Shown here in pieces: positions 9,471-18,008 of a stretch of DNA of 64,000 nt (position 1 is the first letter of the stretch; each line of letters starts with the position of its first letter). Source of the DNA: JBBPZA01 sp963728925 (GTDB lineage: Bacteria; Actinomycetota; Thermoleophilia; Solirubrobacterales; Solirubrobacteraceae); the NCBI GenBank assembly GCA_963728925.1, contig CAVSMB010000029.1, positions 447,592 to 511,591 of the forward strand. Reading direction: 5' to 3'. The position numbers and the translations under genes are program-made. Below the pieces are notes generated by a model. That model was not told where the DNA came from, searched no databases, and saw nothing but the letters and a program-made list of their open reading frames with translations.

Positions 9471-10013
9471 CTAGCAGGCCGCCAGCTCGATCTCCTCGTA
9501 GACCAGCCCGTCACGGGTCGCGTGGCCGAATCCTCGGCTCCGCAGGTGACCTCGGTTGCGGCGGTCACCCTGCCCCTCGACGGTTCCGCCGCCGAAGAGG
9601 CTGATCACGAGCGTCGTGCCGTCGAAGGACTTCACGGTCCCGGGGCGCTCCTTCCCGTCGCGGATTCCGTCGTCGTCTGAGTCGCGGTCCCGCGGGTCCG
9701 TGCCGGCGCGGAACTCGCCGAGGTGCCCGTCCGCGCGAGCGCGTTGACGGCAGCGTGGTGGGCGATGCGGTAGAGCCACGGACGCAGCTCGCGGACACGC
9801 TAACGCCGTCCCGCAGTCCGCTCCACGCGCCCAGGAACGTCTGCTGGAGCACGTCCTCGACCCGCCCGCCGGGCAGCATGCGTCGCAGGTAGCGGGGGGG
9901 GCGCGCCGGTAGCGTTCGACGATCGCCTCGAAGGCGAGCTCGGACCCGTCGCGGGCGAGCGCGACGAGGCGCTCGTCGGACTGGGTGCACAGCAGGGCGC
10001 TCGAGACGCGCGG
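9471..10013 (-). pseudogene. Decayed ECF sigma factor fused to a Ca-binding-repeat protein tail
   Basis: Read on the minus strand, this begins as an ECF sigma factor: TQSDERLVALARDGSELAFEAIVERYRR, then after a frame change YLRRMLPGGRVEDVLQQTF, then after another change LRPWLYRIAHHAAVNALAR. Region 4 is missing. The sequence runs directly into DPRDRDSDDDGIRDGKERPG, a thrombospondin type 3-like acidic repeat, followed by GTVKSFDGTTLVISLFGGGT, and finishes after two more frame changes at YEEIELAAC. The first shift lies at a run of eight G (9894-9901); a ninth would restore the frame. No proper start codon remains. This is a remnant of at least two genes joined together. Confidence 0.75.
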
Positions 10014-10030
10014 GGTCAGGGTCCTCCTCC

Positions 10031-10591
10031 TCCAACGAGGGCCAAGGCGATCCGCCCCTGGCTCCCGAGGGCGAGGCACAGGCTTGGGCGGTCGCCACGC
10101 GTCTTTCCTCCGAGCCGCTGGCCGGGGTGTTCGTGAGCCCGCTGCAACGCACTGGCCAGACGGCGGCGCCGCTGGCCGAGGCGACGGGCCTCGAGCCGGT
10201 CGTCGTGCCCGATCTGCGCGAGGTGCACCTGGGCGAATGGGAGGGCGGCGAGTTGCGCATCCGCGCGGCGGAGGGAGATCCGCTCCTCGCCCGCCTCACG
10301 CACGACGAGCGCTGGGACGTGATCCCCGGCGCCGAGTCGGCGGAGGGCTTCGCGGCACGGGTCAACGCCGCCCTCGACGCGATCGCCGAGCGCGCCGGGC
10401 CCGGCGGCCTCGCCGCTGCCTTCGTCCACGGCGGGGTGATCGGCGAGGCGGCGCGTCAGGCCACCGCGAGCCGCCCCTTCGCCTTCATCCACGCCGACAA
10501 CGGCTCGCTCACCCGCCTCGTCCGCTTCGCCGACGGCCGCGGGCTGCTGCGCAGCTTCAACGACACCGCGCACCTGGCGGATCTGCGCTGA
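10031..10591 (+). pseudogene. Histidine phosphatase family protein, N terminus lost
   Basis: The frame reads NEGQGDPPLAPEGEAQAWA, then VSPLQRTGQTAAPLAEATGL, LREVHLGEWEGG and AAFVHGGVIGE, which fits the phosphoglycerate mutase/histidine phosphatase superfamily. The catalytic RHGE motif that should precede NEGQGDPPL by about ten residues is absent, because the frame runs upstream into the sigma-factor remnant. A GTG at 10127 could start a shorter product, but it would lack the phosphorylated histidine and be inactive. The two broken genes meet head to head at about 10014-10030, so one deletion probably removed both 5' ends. Confidence 0.7.
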
Positions 10592-10602
10592 GGGGGAGGG
10601 GA

Positions 10603-10623
10603 GCCGTCGCGGGCCGCGACGGC
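10603..10623 (+). terminator. GC-rich hairpin after the phosphatase remnant
   Basis: A 9-bp perfect stem (GCCGTCGCG with CGCGACGGC) around a GGC loop, 11 nt after the stop. It may be an old terminator. No U tract follows. The rest of the gap to 10784 holds only GC-rich sequence and a tandem repeat. Confidence 0.4.
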
Positions 10624-10726
10624 GGCGGCGGCCCCGCGATCATCTTCGGGGCGGCCCGGCGATCTTCGGCCCCCCGCCTCCGGCGCCTGACCCCACCTCC
10701 TCCCTCGCCAGATGCAGTAGACGCCT

Positions 10727-10774
10727 GCGGCGCGCTTCCGCGCAAGCCCCGCGGCGCGCTTCCGCGGAAGCCCC
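10727..10774. repeat. Two tandem copies of a 24-bp repeat
   Basis: GCGGCGCGCTTCCGC..AAGCCCC occurs twice in direct tandem (10727-10750 and 10751-10774), with one mismatch (C or G at unit position 16). It lies just past the stop of the minus-strand gene ending at 10785. Each unit includes TTCCGCGC/GGAA pairing that could form a small hairpin. Confidence 0.8.
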
Positions 10775-10784
10775 GCGCCGCCGA

Positions 10785-11144
10785 CTACCGCTCGAGCAGC
10801 TCGATCCCGTGGGCGGCCGCGTCGCGGACCACCGGCATCGCGACCTGCTTGCGCGAGAACTCGGCGCGGGTGTAGCAGTGGACGTCGGCCGGGGCGCCCA
10901 TCTCGGCCGCATCCCACAGGGCCCCCGCCTGGTAGACGCGCTCGAGCCACGGGACGCCGTTGAAGTGCTCGGAGACGAGGACGACCATCCACTCGGGGCC
11001 GCGTTCGCGCTGTCGCCCGGCGCCCTTGGCGTCCGCCACGCGCGCGCCCGCGACGATCGCCCGCTCCACCGGCCAGCGGTCGGTGATGCGGCGGACGTAA
11101 CGGTGCAGCTCGGTGAGGTCGAGGCGGTCCGCCACCGCGCCCAT
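10785..11144 (-). CDS. Small nucleotidyltransferase-like protein
   Basis: A 119-aa protein. EWMVVLVSEHFNGVPWLERV followed by ADVHCYTRAEFSRKQ resembles the nucleotidyltransferase-like fold seen in small actinobacterial proteins, but the usual catalytic GSxxxGxxxxxSDxD motif is not intact here (VAGARVADAKGAGRQRERG stands in its place). It may therefore be inactive or belong to another family. The start ATG follows TACGCT with 6 nt between them, and no Shine-Dalgarno is present, so the mRNA is probably leaderless. The function is not known. Confidence 0.6.
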   Translation of the reverse strand: MGAVADRLDLTELHRYVRRITDRWPVERAIVAGARVADAKGAGRQRERGPEWMVVLVSEHFNGVPWLERVYQAGALWDAAEMGAPADVHCYTRAEFSRKQVAMPVVRDAAAHGIELLER

Positions 11145-11200
11145 GGCGTCAGCGTAGCGCCGCGGGACGCGGCTCGCCACAGCGCGATGTGGCGATCGCG

Positions 11201-12451
11201 TTAAGAGAATTCGTCCGCCGTGTGGGGCCCGACGCATGCGACCGACAAGCGGTCCTCGACGTCGCCCGCGATCTCGGCCACCTCGTCGTAGGTGACCGCG
11301 TCGAGCTGGGCGATCGCGGCGTCGGGGTCGATCGGCTCGCCGAAGACGATCGAGCGCTGCGCGGCGTAGCGGGCCACCGCGTTGGTGTTCTCGAACGCGA
11401 GCACGCGACGTCCGGCCGCGTAGCTCCGCGCCCGCTCGACCTCCTCCTCGGTCGGTCCGTCCGCGCGCAACTCGCCGACGATCTCCTTCATCCGCGTGTA
11501 GGCCTCCACGCACTTCTGGGAGTCCAGGCCCGCGGAGAGCTGGAGGATCGGCACGTCGGCGGCGGCGTGGTCGACCGCGTAGACGGAGTAGGCGAGGCCC
11601 CGCTGCTCGCGGATCTCGTCGAACAGGCGCGAGCCCATCGAGCCGCCGAGCAGCGTCGCGTAGATGGTCAGCGCGGCCCGAGCCGCCGGGTCGGCGACGT
11701 CGAGCTGCGGCCGGTAGGAGAGGCGAAGGTGCGACTGGTTGGAGTCGCGCTCCTCGACGAGCACCTGCGGCTGGAAGGACGGCGCTGCCTCGTAGGCCTC
11801 CGGCGCGGGCAGTGCCGGGAAGCGGGCGAAGAGCTCGTCGACCGCGCCGTTGGCGGGGACGTGCTCGAGGTTGCCGACGAGGAAGGCGCCGCCGCGCGAG
11901 CCGGCCCAGCGGCGCTCGCGGAAGGCCACGATCGCCTCGCGGGTGAAGTCGCGCAGGTGCTCGGGCGGGCCGAGCACGGTGCGCCCGAGCGGATGGTCGC
12001 CGAAGGCGGCCTGGTCGATCAGCATCTCGGCCACCATCGAGGGCTGGTCGTTGTAGCGCGCGATCTCCTGGATGACAACGCCGCGCTCGCGGTCGAGCTC
12101 GGAGGCGTCGAGCTTCGGCCGCCCGACGAAGTCCGTGAGCAGGTCGAGGGCCTGCATCGCCGTCTCGGCCCGGGCCGTGATGTGGAAGGCGACCAGGTCG
12201 TGCGAGGTGTAGGCGTTGAGCTGCGCGCCGATCCGCTCCGCGGTCTCGTTGACCTTGCGGTAGTCGTCGAACTTCTCGCCGCCCTTGAACACGAGGTGCT
12301 CGAGGAAGTGGGCCATCCCGTTCTCCTCCGGGCGCTCGGTACGAGCCCCCGCGTCGAAGGCGACGAGCGCGGTCACCGCACGGGTGCCCTCGAGCTCGAC
12401 ACGGTGCAGCGGGAGGTCGTTGGACAGCGTGGAGGAGGTGACCGTCGGCAT
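11201..12451 (-). CDS. M16-family zinc metallopeptidase (processing-peptidase type)
   Basis: A 416-aa insulinase-like peptidase. The inverted zinc motif HxxEH is at residues 48-52 (HFLEHLVFKG), with the downstream glutamate region RERGVVIQEIARYND. The C-terminal half carries the family's RLFDEIREQRGLAYSVYA signature. The length fits a single-chain M16B protein of about 420 aa. No signal peptide is seen, so it is likely cytoplasmic. The ATG is preceded by TACTCT at 6 nt and no Shine-Dalgarno. It diverges from ftsE; in many bacteria such genes lie near the polynucleotide phosphorylase or lysine-pathway genes, which are not seen here. Confidence 0.92.
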   Translation of the reverse strand: MPTVTSSTLSNDLPLHRVELEGTRAVTALVAFDAGARTERPEENGMAHFLEHLVFKGGEKFDDYRKVNETAERIGAQLNAYTSHDLVAFHITARAETAMQALDLLTDFVGRPKLDASELDRERGVVIQEIARYNDQPSMVAEMLIDQAAFGDHPLGRTVLGPPEHLRDFTREAIVAFRERRWAGSRGGAFLVGNLEHVPANGAVDELFARFPALPAPEAYEAAPSFQPQVLVEERDSNQSHLRLSYRPQLDVADPAARAALTIYATLLGGSMGSRLFDEIREQRGLAYSVYAVDHAAADVPILQLSAGLDSQKCVEAYTRMKEIVGELRADGPTEEEVERARSYAAGRRVLAFENTNAVARYAAQRSIVFGEPIDPDAAIAQLDAVTYDEVAEIAGDVEDRLSVACVGPHTADEFS

Positions 12452-12539
12452 GGTCCGAGAGTAGCGAGCGCCGCCGGTGCAGGATCGCTTGCAGGGGGCG
12501 AAACGCAGGGGAGGGATGGTTAGCCTCCGGCGCCGATCG

Positions 12540-13412
12540 ATGACAGTTGACGAGCGACAGCAGCGCCGCCGCACGACCGGCCGCTCCGCGGCGGTCCAGG
12601 AGGCCGAGCGCACCCGCACGGGCCCGCGCCCGCGCAAGCCGGACAAGGACGGTGGGGCGCCGGCGCTCATCGCCTTCGACGACGTCTCCAAGATCTACGA
12701 CGGCGGCGACACCGGCCTGCAGAGCGCCTCCTTCGAGGTCGGCGCCGGCGAGTGGGCGTTCCTCGTCGGGTCGACCGGGTCGGGCAAGTCGACGATCATG
12801 CGCCTGCTGATCAAGGAGCTCGAGCCCAGCGCGGGCGCGATCACCGTCGCCGGCAAGGACCTCGCGCAGATCGGTCGGCGCCGCGTGCCCTTCTACCGCC
12901 GCAACCTCGGCGTCGTCTTCCAGGACTTCAAGCTCCTGCCGAACCGCACGGTCTACGAGAACGTCGCCTACGCGCTGCAGGCCACGGGGCAGCGGCGCTC
13001 GGAGATCCGCGCGAAGGTGCCCGACATCCTGCGGATGACCGGGCTCTCGACCAAGCTCCACAGCTACCCCGACCAGCTCTCGGGCGGCGAGCAGCAGCGC
13101 GTCTCGATCGCGCGTGCGTTCGTCAACCACCCGCCGCTGCTGCTGTGCGACGAGCCGACGGGCAACCTCGACCCCGAGACGAGCATCGGGATCATGCAGC
13201 TCCTCTACCGGATCAACCGCACCGGCACGACGGTCATGGTGGCGACCCACGACAACCAGATGGTCGACAAGATGCGGCGCCGGGTCATCCAGCTCGCCGC
13301 AGGGCGCATCGTTCGCGACGAGCCCGCCGGCCTGTACGCGCGCGACGAGACGACCAAGGAGTTCGCCGCCCGCATGCGCGGCTCCGGTCCCCGCGGCGCT
13401 CCGGACCTCTAG
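12540..13412 (+). CDS. ftsE: Cell-division ABC transporter ATP-binding protein FtsE
   Basis: FtsE is the ATPase that, with FtsX, activates septal peptidoglycan hydrolases. Walker A is VGSTGSGKST, the signature LSGGEQQR, Walker B LLLCDEPTGNLD and the switch THDNQM. At 290 aa it is about 60 residues longer than usual, because of a basic, probably disordered N-terminal extension (RQQRRRTTGRSAA, RTRTGPRPRKPDKDGG) before the ABC domain begins at ALIAFDDVSKIY. The start is uncertain: ATG 12540 follows a TAGCCT box by 13 nt; ATG 12516 lies just after GGGGAGGG and would add 8 residues. ftsX follows after 3 nt. Confidence 0.93.
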   Translation: MTVDERQQRRRTTGRSAAVQEAERTRTGPRPRKPDKDGGAPALIAFDDVSKIYDGGDTGLQSASFEVGAGEWAFLVGSTGSGKSTIMRLLIKELEPSAGAITVAGKDLAQIGRRRVPFYRRNLGVVFQDFKLLPNRTVYENVAYALQATGQRRSEIRAKVPDILRMTGLSTKLHSYPDQLSGGEQQRVSIARAFVNHPPLLLCDEPTGNLDPETSIGIMQLLYRINRTGTTVMVATHDNQMVDKMRRRVIQLAAGRIVRDEPAGLYARDETTKEFAARMRGSGPRGAPDL

Positions 13413-13415
13413 CCC

Positions 13416-14312
13416 GTGCGCCTCGGCTTCTTCATCCGCGAGGCGATGCGCTCGCTGCGGCGCAACGCGGCGCCCAGCTTCGCGGCGGTGGCCACGGTCC
13501 TCGTGACGATCCTGCTGCTCGGCGTGTTCATCCCGATCGTGCAGGCGACCACGGTCGCGACCAACGAGGTTCGCGGCCGCCTGCTGCTGAACGTGTACCT
13601 CAAAACCGACGCGACCGACCAGGACGTCGAGCGCGTGCGCCGGCTCGTCGCCGAGCAGACCCCGAACGTCAAGAGCGTCCAGTACGTCTCCAAGACCGAC
13701 GCCTACCGCGAGCAGAAGCGGCGCAACCCGACGGCCTACGAGCTGCTCGGCCGCAACCCGCTTCCCGACACGATGCGCATCACCCCGAGCGACCCCGACA
13801 AGATCGGCCAGATCCGCGACGCGCTCACGCCGCTCACCCCGAGCGGGGCGCGCACGACGATCGACCCGGCGATCGACGAGGTCCGCAACCGCCGCGAGGA
13901 CACCGACAAGATCATCCGGGGCACGAATGTGGTCAAGCTGACCATGGTCCTGCTCGCGACCCTGCTCATCGCCGCCTCGGTGCTGCTCGTCGCGAACACC
14001 ATCCGCCTCTCGGTCTTCTCGCGACGGCGCGAGATCGAGGTGATGAAGCTCGTGGGCGCGACGGACTGGTTCATCCGCTGGCCCTTCGTCATCGAGGGCG
14101 TGCTCGTCGGCGCGCTCGGCGGGGTCTTCGCGATCCTCCTGCTCGGGGTGGCCAAGGTCGCCTTCGTCGACCCGCTGACGAGCTCGTTCGCGCTGATCGC
14201 CGCACCCGACACGCTGCACTTCCCGATCCTCGTGGCGATCCTGCTGGCCGCCAGCATCGGCGTCTCGGCGCTTGGCTCGGGCATCAGCCTGCGCCGCTTC
14301 CTGCGCGTCTGA
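13416..14312 (+). CDS. ftsX: Cell-division membrane protein FtsX
   Basis: A 298-aa FtsX with GTG start 3 nt after ftsE. The first membrane segment is near residues 22-42 (FAAVATVLVTILLLGVFIPIV), followed by an extracytoplasmic domain of about 125 residues (NVYLKTDATDQDVERV onwards). Three C-terminal segments follow: VVKLTMVLLATLLIAASVLLV, WPFVIEGVLVGALGGVFAIL and FPILVAILLAASIGVSALG. The cytoplasmic FSRRREIEVMKLVGATDWF motif is typical of FtsX and MacB-like permeases. It partners FtsE. Confidence 0.94.
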   Translation: MRLGFFIREAMRSLRRNAAPSFAAVATVLVTILLLGVFIPIVQATTVATNEVRGRLLLNVYLKTDATDQDVERVRRLVAEQTPNVKSVQYVSKTDAYREQKRRNPTAYELLGRNPLPDTMRITPSDPDKIGQIRDALTPLTPSGARTTIDPAIDEVRNRREDTDKIIRGTNVVKLTMVLLATLLIAASVLLVANTIRLSVFSRRREIEVMKLVGATDWFIRWPFVIEGVLVGALGGVFAILLLGVAKVAFVDPLTSSFALIAAPDTLHFPILVAILLAASIGVSALGSGISLRRFLRV

Positions 14313-14321
14313 GCCGGGCTG

Positions 14322-14359
14322 GGGGCGGAGCGCCCCTCTATGAGGCGCCAAAGCGCCTC
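14322..14359 (+). terminator. Two tandem hairpins between ftsX and ctpA
   Basis: Two small perfect stems follow the ftsX stop: GGGGCG-gag-CGCCCC (14322-14336) and GAGGCGC-caaa-GCGCCTC (14342-14359), the second followed by GTTACC. They may attenuate or end the ftsEX transcript before the S41 peptidase gene. Confidence 0.5.
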
Positions 14360-14399
14360 GTTACCCTCTGCGCACCCTCCCGTCGTAGCACCTCGGAGC

Positions 14400-15602
14400 A
14401 TGTCGCCCCGCCGCCGCCCCTCGCTCGCACCGCTTCTCGCCATCGTCCTGACCCCGCTCCTCCTCGTGGTGGGGATCTGGCTCGGCGGGCATCCCTCGAT
14501 CCTGCCGGGGCCGGTGCGCGACGCGCTGGTCGGCGACAAGAACGCGCAGTCGATCGACGAGGTGCTCCACACGATCCGCGACGACTACTACCGGAAGGTC
14601 GACTCCAAGACGCTGGTCGACAGGTCGCTGAAGGGGGCGGTCTCGAGCCTCGACGACCGCTTCTCCAACTACTTCGACCCGAAGGAGTACCGCGACTTCG
14701 AGGACTCCACCGACGCACGCTTCTCGGGCGTCGGCATCACCGTGCAGCAGGACCCCAGGGGCCTGCTCATCACCAAGGTCTTCCCCGAGTCGCCCGCCGC
14801 CCGCGCCGGCCTCAAGGCCGCCGACGTGATCGCCGCGGTCGACGGCGCGGCGCTGCGGGGCAAGCCGTCGACCGTCTCGACCGCCCTGATCAAGGGCCGT
14901 CCAGGGACGCCCGTGTCGCTCACCGTGCTGCGCGGGCCCGACCGGCGGGTGGTCAAGCTCACCCGCGCCCGTATCTCCTTCCCGGTGGTCGAGTCGCGGC
15001 TGCGAACGGTCAAGGGGGTCAAGGTCGCGGACATCGCGCTGTCGAGCTTTACCAGCGGCGCGCACGGCGAGCTGCGCCAGGCGGTCGACACCGCGCTGAA
15101 GCGGGGCGCCAAGGGGATCGTCCTGGACCTGCGCGGCAACGGCGGCGGGCTCCTCGACGAGGCGGTGCTCGTCTCGAGCATCTTCGTCGGAGACGGCCCC
15201 GTGGTCATCACCGACGGGCGTACGCGCGGCCGGCGGGTGTTCAACGCGACCGGCGACGCGATCTCGGGCAAGGTCGGGGTGGTCGTCCTCGTCGACCGAG
15301 GAACCGCCTCCTCGGCCGAGATCGTCACGGGCGCGCTGCAGGACCGCAGGCGCGCGCAGGTGGTCGGGACCAACACCTTCGGCAAGGGCGTCTTCCAGGA
15401 GATCAAGGAGCTGCCCAACGGGGGAGCGGTCGAGCTGACGGTCGGCGAGTACTTCACGCCCAGCGGGCGCAACCTCGGCGGCGGCGGGGTCAGGCAGGGC
15501 AAGGGGATCGCGCCCGACGTGCGGGCCCTCGACAAGCCGAAGACCGCGCGCGACGAGGCGCTCGACGTCGCGCTCTCGCGCCTCGCGGCGCGAGGCCGGT
15601 GA
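14400..15602 (+). CDS. S41 carboxy-terminal processing peptidase with PDZ domain
   Basis: A 400-aa C-terminal processing protease of the CtpA type. A membrane anchor or signal sequence is at residues about 9-27 (LAPLLAIVLTPLLLVVGIWL). The PDZ domain covers about 100-180 (GVGITVQQDPRGLLITKVFP, SPAARAGLKAADVIAAVDG). The catalytic dyad is Ser304 in GTASSAEIV and Lys329 in NTFGKGVFQ, with the family's usual spacing of 25. The ATG at 14400 is chosen because the hydrophobic anchor follows directly; an ATG at 14340 is in frame but lies in the hairpin region. The same gene often follows ftsEX in this phylum and may supply or process a hydrolase at the septum (inference). Confidence 0.92.
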   Translation: MSPRRRPSLAPLLAIVLTPLLLVVGIWLGGHPSILPGPVRDALVGDKNAQSIDEVLHTIRDDYYRKVDSKTLVDRSLKGAVSSLDDRFSNYFDPKEYRDFEDSTDARFSGVGITVQQDPRGLLITKVFPESPAARAGLKAADVIAAVDGAALRGKPSTVSTALIKGRPGTPVSLTVLRGPDRRVVKLTRARISFPVVESRLRTVKGVKVADIALSSFTSGAHGELRQAVDTALKRGAKGIVLDLRGNGGGLLDEAVLVSSIFVGDGPVVITDGRTRGRRVFNATGDAISGKVGVVVLVDRGTASSAEIVTGALQDRRRAQVVGTNTFGKGVFQEIKELPNGGAVELTVGEYFTPSGRNLGGGGVRQGKGIAPDVRALDKPKTARDEALDVALSRLAARGR

Positions 15603-15636
15603 GCTCGGCGCCGGGGCCACGCGGCGCGCGGCGCTC

Positions 15637-17376
15637 GTGAGCCGGCCCCCGCGGCGCGGGCGCGACGACAGCTCTGCGCCTCGCACCCACCTCGTCGGCC
15701 TGCTCGAGCGACGCGGCCGCTTTCTCGTTGCCCAGCCCTTCTTCGAGCGGGGGCGCCAGCTGACCGTCGAGAAGGACCGCAGGGCGCGCGAGGGGATGCT
15801 CGTGCTCCTGCGCGTGGGTGCCCGCGGCGCGGCGCGCATCGAGCGCGTCCTCGGGCGCCCCGACCTCGCCCGCGACGTGCTCGAGGCGCTGATGCTCGAC
15901 CGAGGGCTGCGCCGCGGCTTCGACTCGCGCGTCGAGCGCGAGGCGGCCCAGCCGCCGCCCATCGACCCGCCGCGTCGCGACCTGCGCGCGCTGGAGACGT
16001 TCACGATCGACCCGGCCAGCGCGCGTGACTTCGACGACGCGATCTCCGCGCAGGAGCTCGAGCCCGGGCTGCGGCGCGTCTGGGTGCACATCGCCGACGT
16101 GAGCGCCCACGTTCGCCCCGGCTCGCCGGTGGACCGCGAGGCGTACCGGCGCGCGACGAGCGTGTACGTGCCCGGCGCGGTCGAGCCGATGCTTCCGGAG
16201 GCGCTCTCAAACGTCGCCTGCTCGCTCGTCCCCGGCGAGGACCGGCTCGCCGTGACGGTGGAGCTGGACTTCCGCGGCACCCGGCGCGAGCGCTCGGCCT
16301 TCTACCGCTCGGTCATCCGCTCCGACGAGCGGCTGGACTACGACCGAGTCGACCGCGTCTTCGCGGGTGAGGAGCCCGCGCGCGAGCCGTGGGCGGAGCC
16401 GTTGGCGGTGGCCCGCGCCGTGGCCGGCGAGCTCGCCGCGGAGCGAGCGCGCCGTGGCGCGCTAGCCGTCGAGTCGGTCGAGCCCGAGTTCGCCTTCGAC
16501 CTCGTGGGCCGGGTCGAGGCGGTCCGGCCGACCGAGCAGACCGAGTCCCACCGGCTCATCGAGCACCTCATGATCGCGGCGAACGAGGCGGTGGCGACGC
16601 TGCTCGAGGAGCGCGGAGTGCCGGCCCTCTATCGCGTGCACGAGCGCCCGGACCCGTCGCGGGTGCAGAACCTGGTCGCCCAGCTCGCCTCGCTCGAGGT
16701 CCCTACGCCGGCGCTGGCGGAGCACCTCTCGCCCCAGCAGGCGGCCGACCTCGTGGCCGAGTGCTCGCGGCTCGTGGACGAGCACGTGCGGCGCACGGGC
16801 CACGGCCGCGCGGGGCTGACCTCGCTCGTCCTGCGCTCGCTCAAGCAGGCGCACTACTCACCGCGCAACCTCGGTCACGCCGGGCTGCGCTCGCCGCGCT
16901 ATTGCCACTTCACCTCGCCGATCCGCCGCTATCCCGACCTCGTGTGCCACCGGGGTCTGCTCTCGGCGGTCGGCGGAGGCGAGGACCCCCCGCGGGCGGC
17001 CGACATGGAGCCGGCCGCGGCGTGGACCTCCGGGCGCGAGCGCGACGCGATGCGCGTCGAGCGCGACGCCGACGACGTCGCGCGCTGCTTCCTGCTCGAG
17101 CAGGAGCTGGCGGGCACGGGCCTGGAGCGCGAGTGGGAGGGCGAGGTCGCCGGCCTCATCCCCGCCGGCGCCTTCGTCGCCTTCGGCGGCGGCTACGAGG
17201 GGATGCTCCCCGCCCGCCGCCTGCCCGGCGAGTGGTGGGAGCTCAACGAGGAGGGCACCATCCTGCGGGGCACGCGGACCGGCAAGGCGATCCGCCTCGG
17301 CGATCGCGTGCGGGTGCGGGTCGACCGCGTCGAGGCGCCGCGCGGGAGGGTCGACCTGCTCCCGGTGGACCTGTGA
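15637..17376 (+). CDS. rnr: RNase R/RNase II family exoribonuclease
   Basis: A 579-aa 3'-5' exoribonuclease. The RNB catalytic core begins at TFTIDPASARDFDDAISAQ, with its acidic metal-binding residues, and runs through HIADVSAHV, MLPEALSNVACSLVPGEDRLA and the CHFTSPIRRYPDLVCHRGL signature. A C-terminal S1-like RNA-binding domain follows (WEGEVAGLIPAGAFVAFGGG). It is shorter than E. coli RNase R (about 810 aa), with only about 105 residues before the RNB core. The GTG start at 15637 is the earliest in frame. Upstream of smpB and ssrA, this fits the known partnership of RNase R with trans-translation. Confidence 0.93.
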   Translation: MSRPPRRGRDDSSAPRTHLVGLLERRGRFLVAQPFFERGRQLTVEKDRRAREGMLVLLRVGARGAARIERVLGRPDLARDVLEALMLDRGLRRGFDSRVEREAAQPPPIDPPRRDLRALETFTIDPASARDFDDAISAQELEPGLRRVWVHIADVSAHVRPGSPVDREAYRRATSVYVPGAVEPMLPEALSNVACSLVPGEDRLAVTVELDFRGTRRERSAFYRSVIRSDERLDYDRVDRVFAGEEPAREPWAEPLAVARAVAGELAAERARRGALAVESVEPEFAFDLVGRVEAVRPTEQTESHRLIEHLMIAANEAVATLLEERGVPALYRVHERPDPSRVQNLVAQLASLEVPTPALAEHLSPQQAADLVAECSRLVDEHVRRTGHGRAGLTSLVLRSLKQAHYSPRNLGHAGLRSPRYCHFTSPIRRYPDLVCHRGLLSAVGGGEDPPRAADMEPAAAWTSGRERDAMRVERDADDVARCFLLEQELAGTGLEREWEGEVAGLIPAGAFVAFGGGYEGMLPARRLPGEWWELNEEGTILRGTRTGKAIRLGDRVRVRVDRVEAPRGRVDLLPVDL

Positions 17377-17457
17377 GCGCCGCCGGCCCGCCGCGGACAG
17401 ACTCCTCCTGGCCACGCGGCCCACGCGGCCCCTTCTCCTTCTCGGCATGATGGTGCG

Positions 17458-17931
17458 ATGGCCAAGGGTAGGAAGCGAAAGACAGCTCCGGGCGACGTCG
17501 CCACCAACCGGCAGGCCTCGTTCCGGTTCAACCTGCTCGAGCGCTTCGAGGCGGGCGTCGTGCTGACCGGCACCGAGGTGAAGTCGCTGCGTGAGGGCAA
17601 GGCGCAGCTCAAGGACGGCTACGCGACAGTGGACGACGGGGAGGTGTGGCTCCACAACGTCCACATCCCGCCCTACGGGAACGCCTCGCGCGACAACCAC
17701 GATCCCGAGCGCCCGCGCAAGCTCCTGCTGCACCGGCGCGAGATCGACCGCCTGGTCGGCCGGACGCGCGAGCGGGGGCTCACCCTCGTGCCAACGCGCC
17801 TGTACTTCTCGGGGCCGCGGGCCAAGGTCGAGATCGCTTTGGCGAAGGGCAAGGACCGCTTCGACAAGCGCGAGTCGATCCGCGAGCGCGAGATGGCCCG
17901 CGAGGCGGACCGTGCGATGAAGGGCGTGTAG
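17458..17931 (+). CDS. smpB: tmRNA-binding protein SmpB
   Basis: A 157-aa SmpB that brings tmRNA to stalled ribosomes. Family landmarks are VATNRQASFRFNLLERFEAG, TGTEVKSLREGKAQLKDGYA, HIPPYGNASRDNHDPERPRKLLLH and LVPTRLYFSGPRAKVEIALAKGK. The basic C-terminal tail (KRESIREREMAREADRAMKG) is the part that enters the mRNA channel. The ssrA gene starts 77 nt downstream on the same strand. Confidence 0.97.
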   Translation: MAKGRKRKTAPGDVATNRQASFRFNLLERFEAGVVLTGTEVKSLREGKAQLKDGYATVDDGEVWLHNVHIPPYGNASRDNHDPERPRKLLLHRREIDRLVGRTRERGLTLVPTRLYFSGPRAKVEIALAKGKDRFDKRESIREREMAREADRAMKGV

Positions 17932-17986
17932 GCGCATCGACCGAGCGCCCCTCGCCGATGTCCCTCGCCGCGGCGTCGCGCCCGGC

Positions 17987-17992
17987 TAGAAT
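17987..17992 (+). promoter_or_regulatory. -10 element of the ssrA promoter
   Basis: TAGAAT lies 16 nt before the mature tmRNA 5' end, so ssrA has its own promoter in addition to readthrough from smpB. The 5' end must then be processed by RNase P from a short leader. Confidence 0.65.
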
Positions 17993-18008
17993 GGAGGGGC
18001 AGGCACAA

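Noticed and set aside
10727..10774. Attachment site or CRISPR repeat
   Set aside because: Only two adjacent 24-bp copies, no spacer, no integrase or cas gene nearby.
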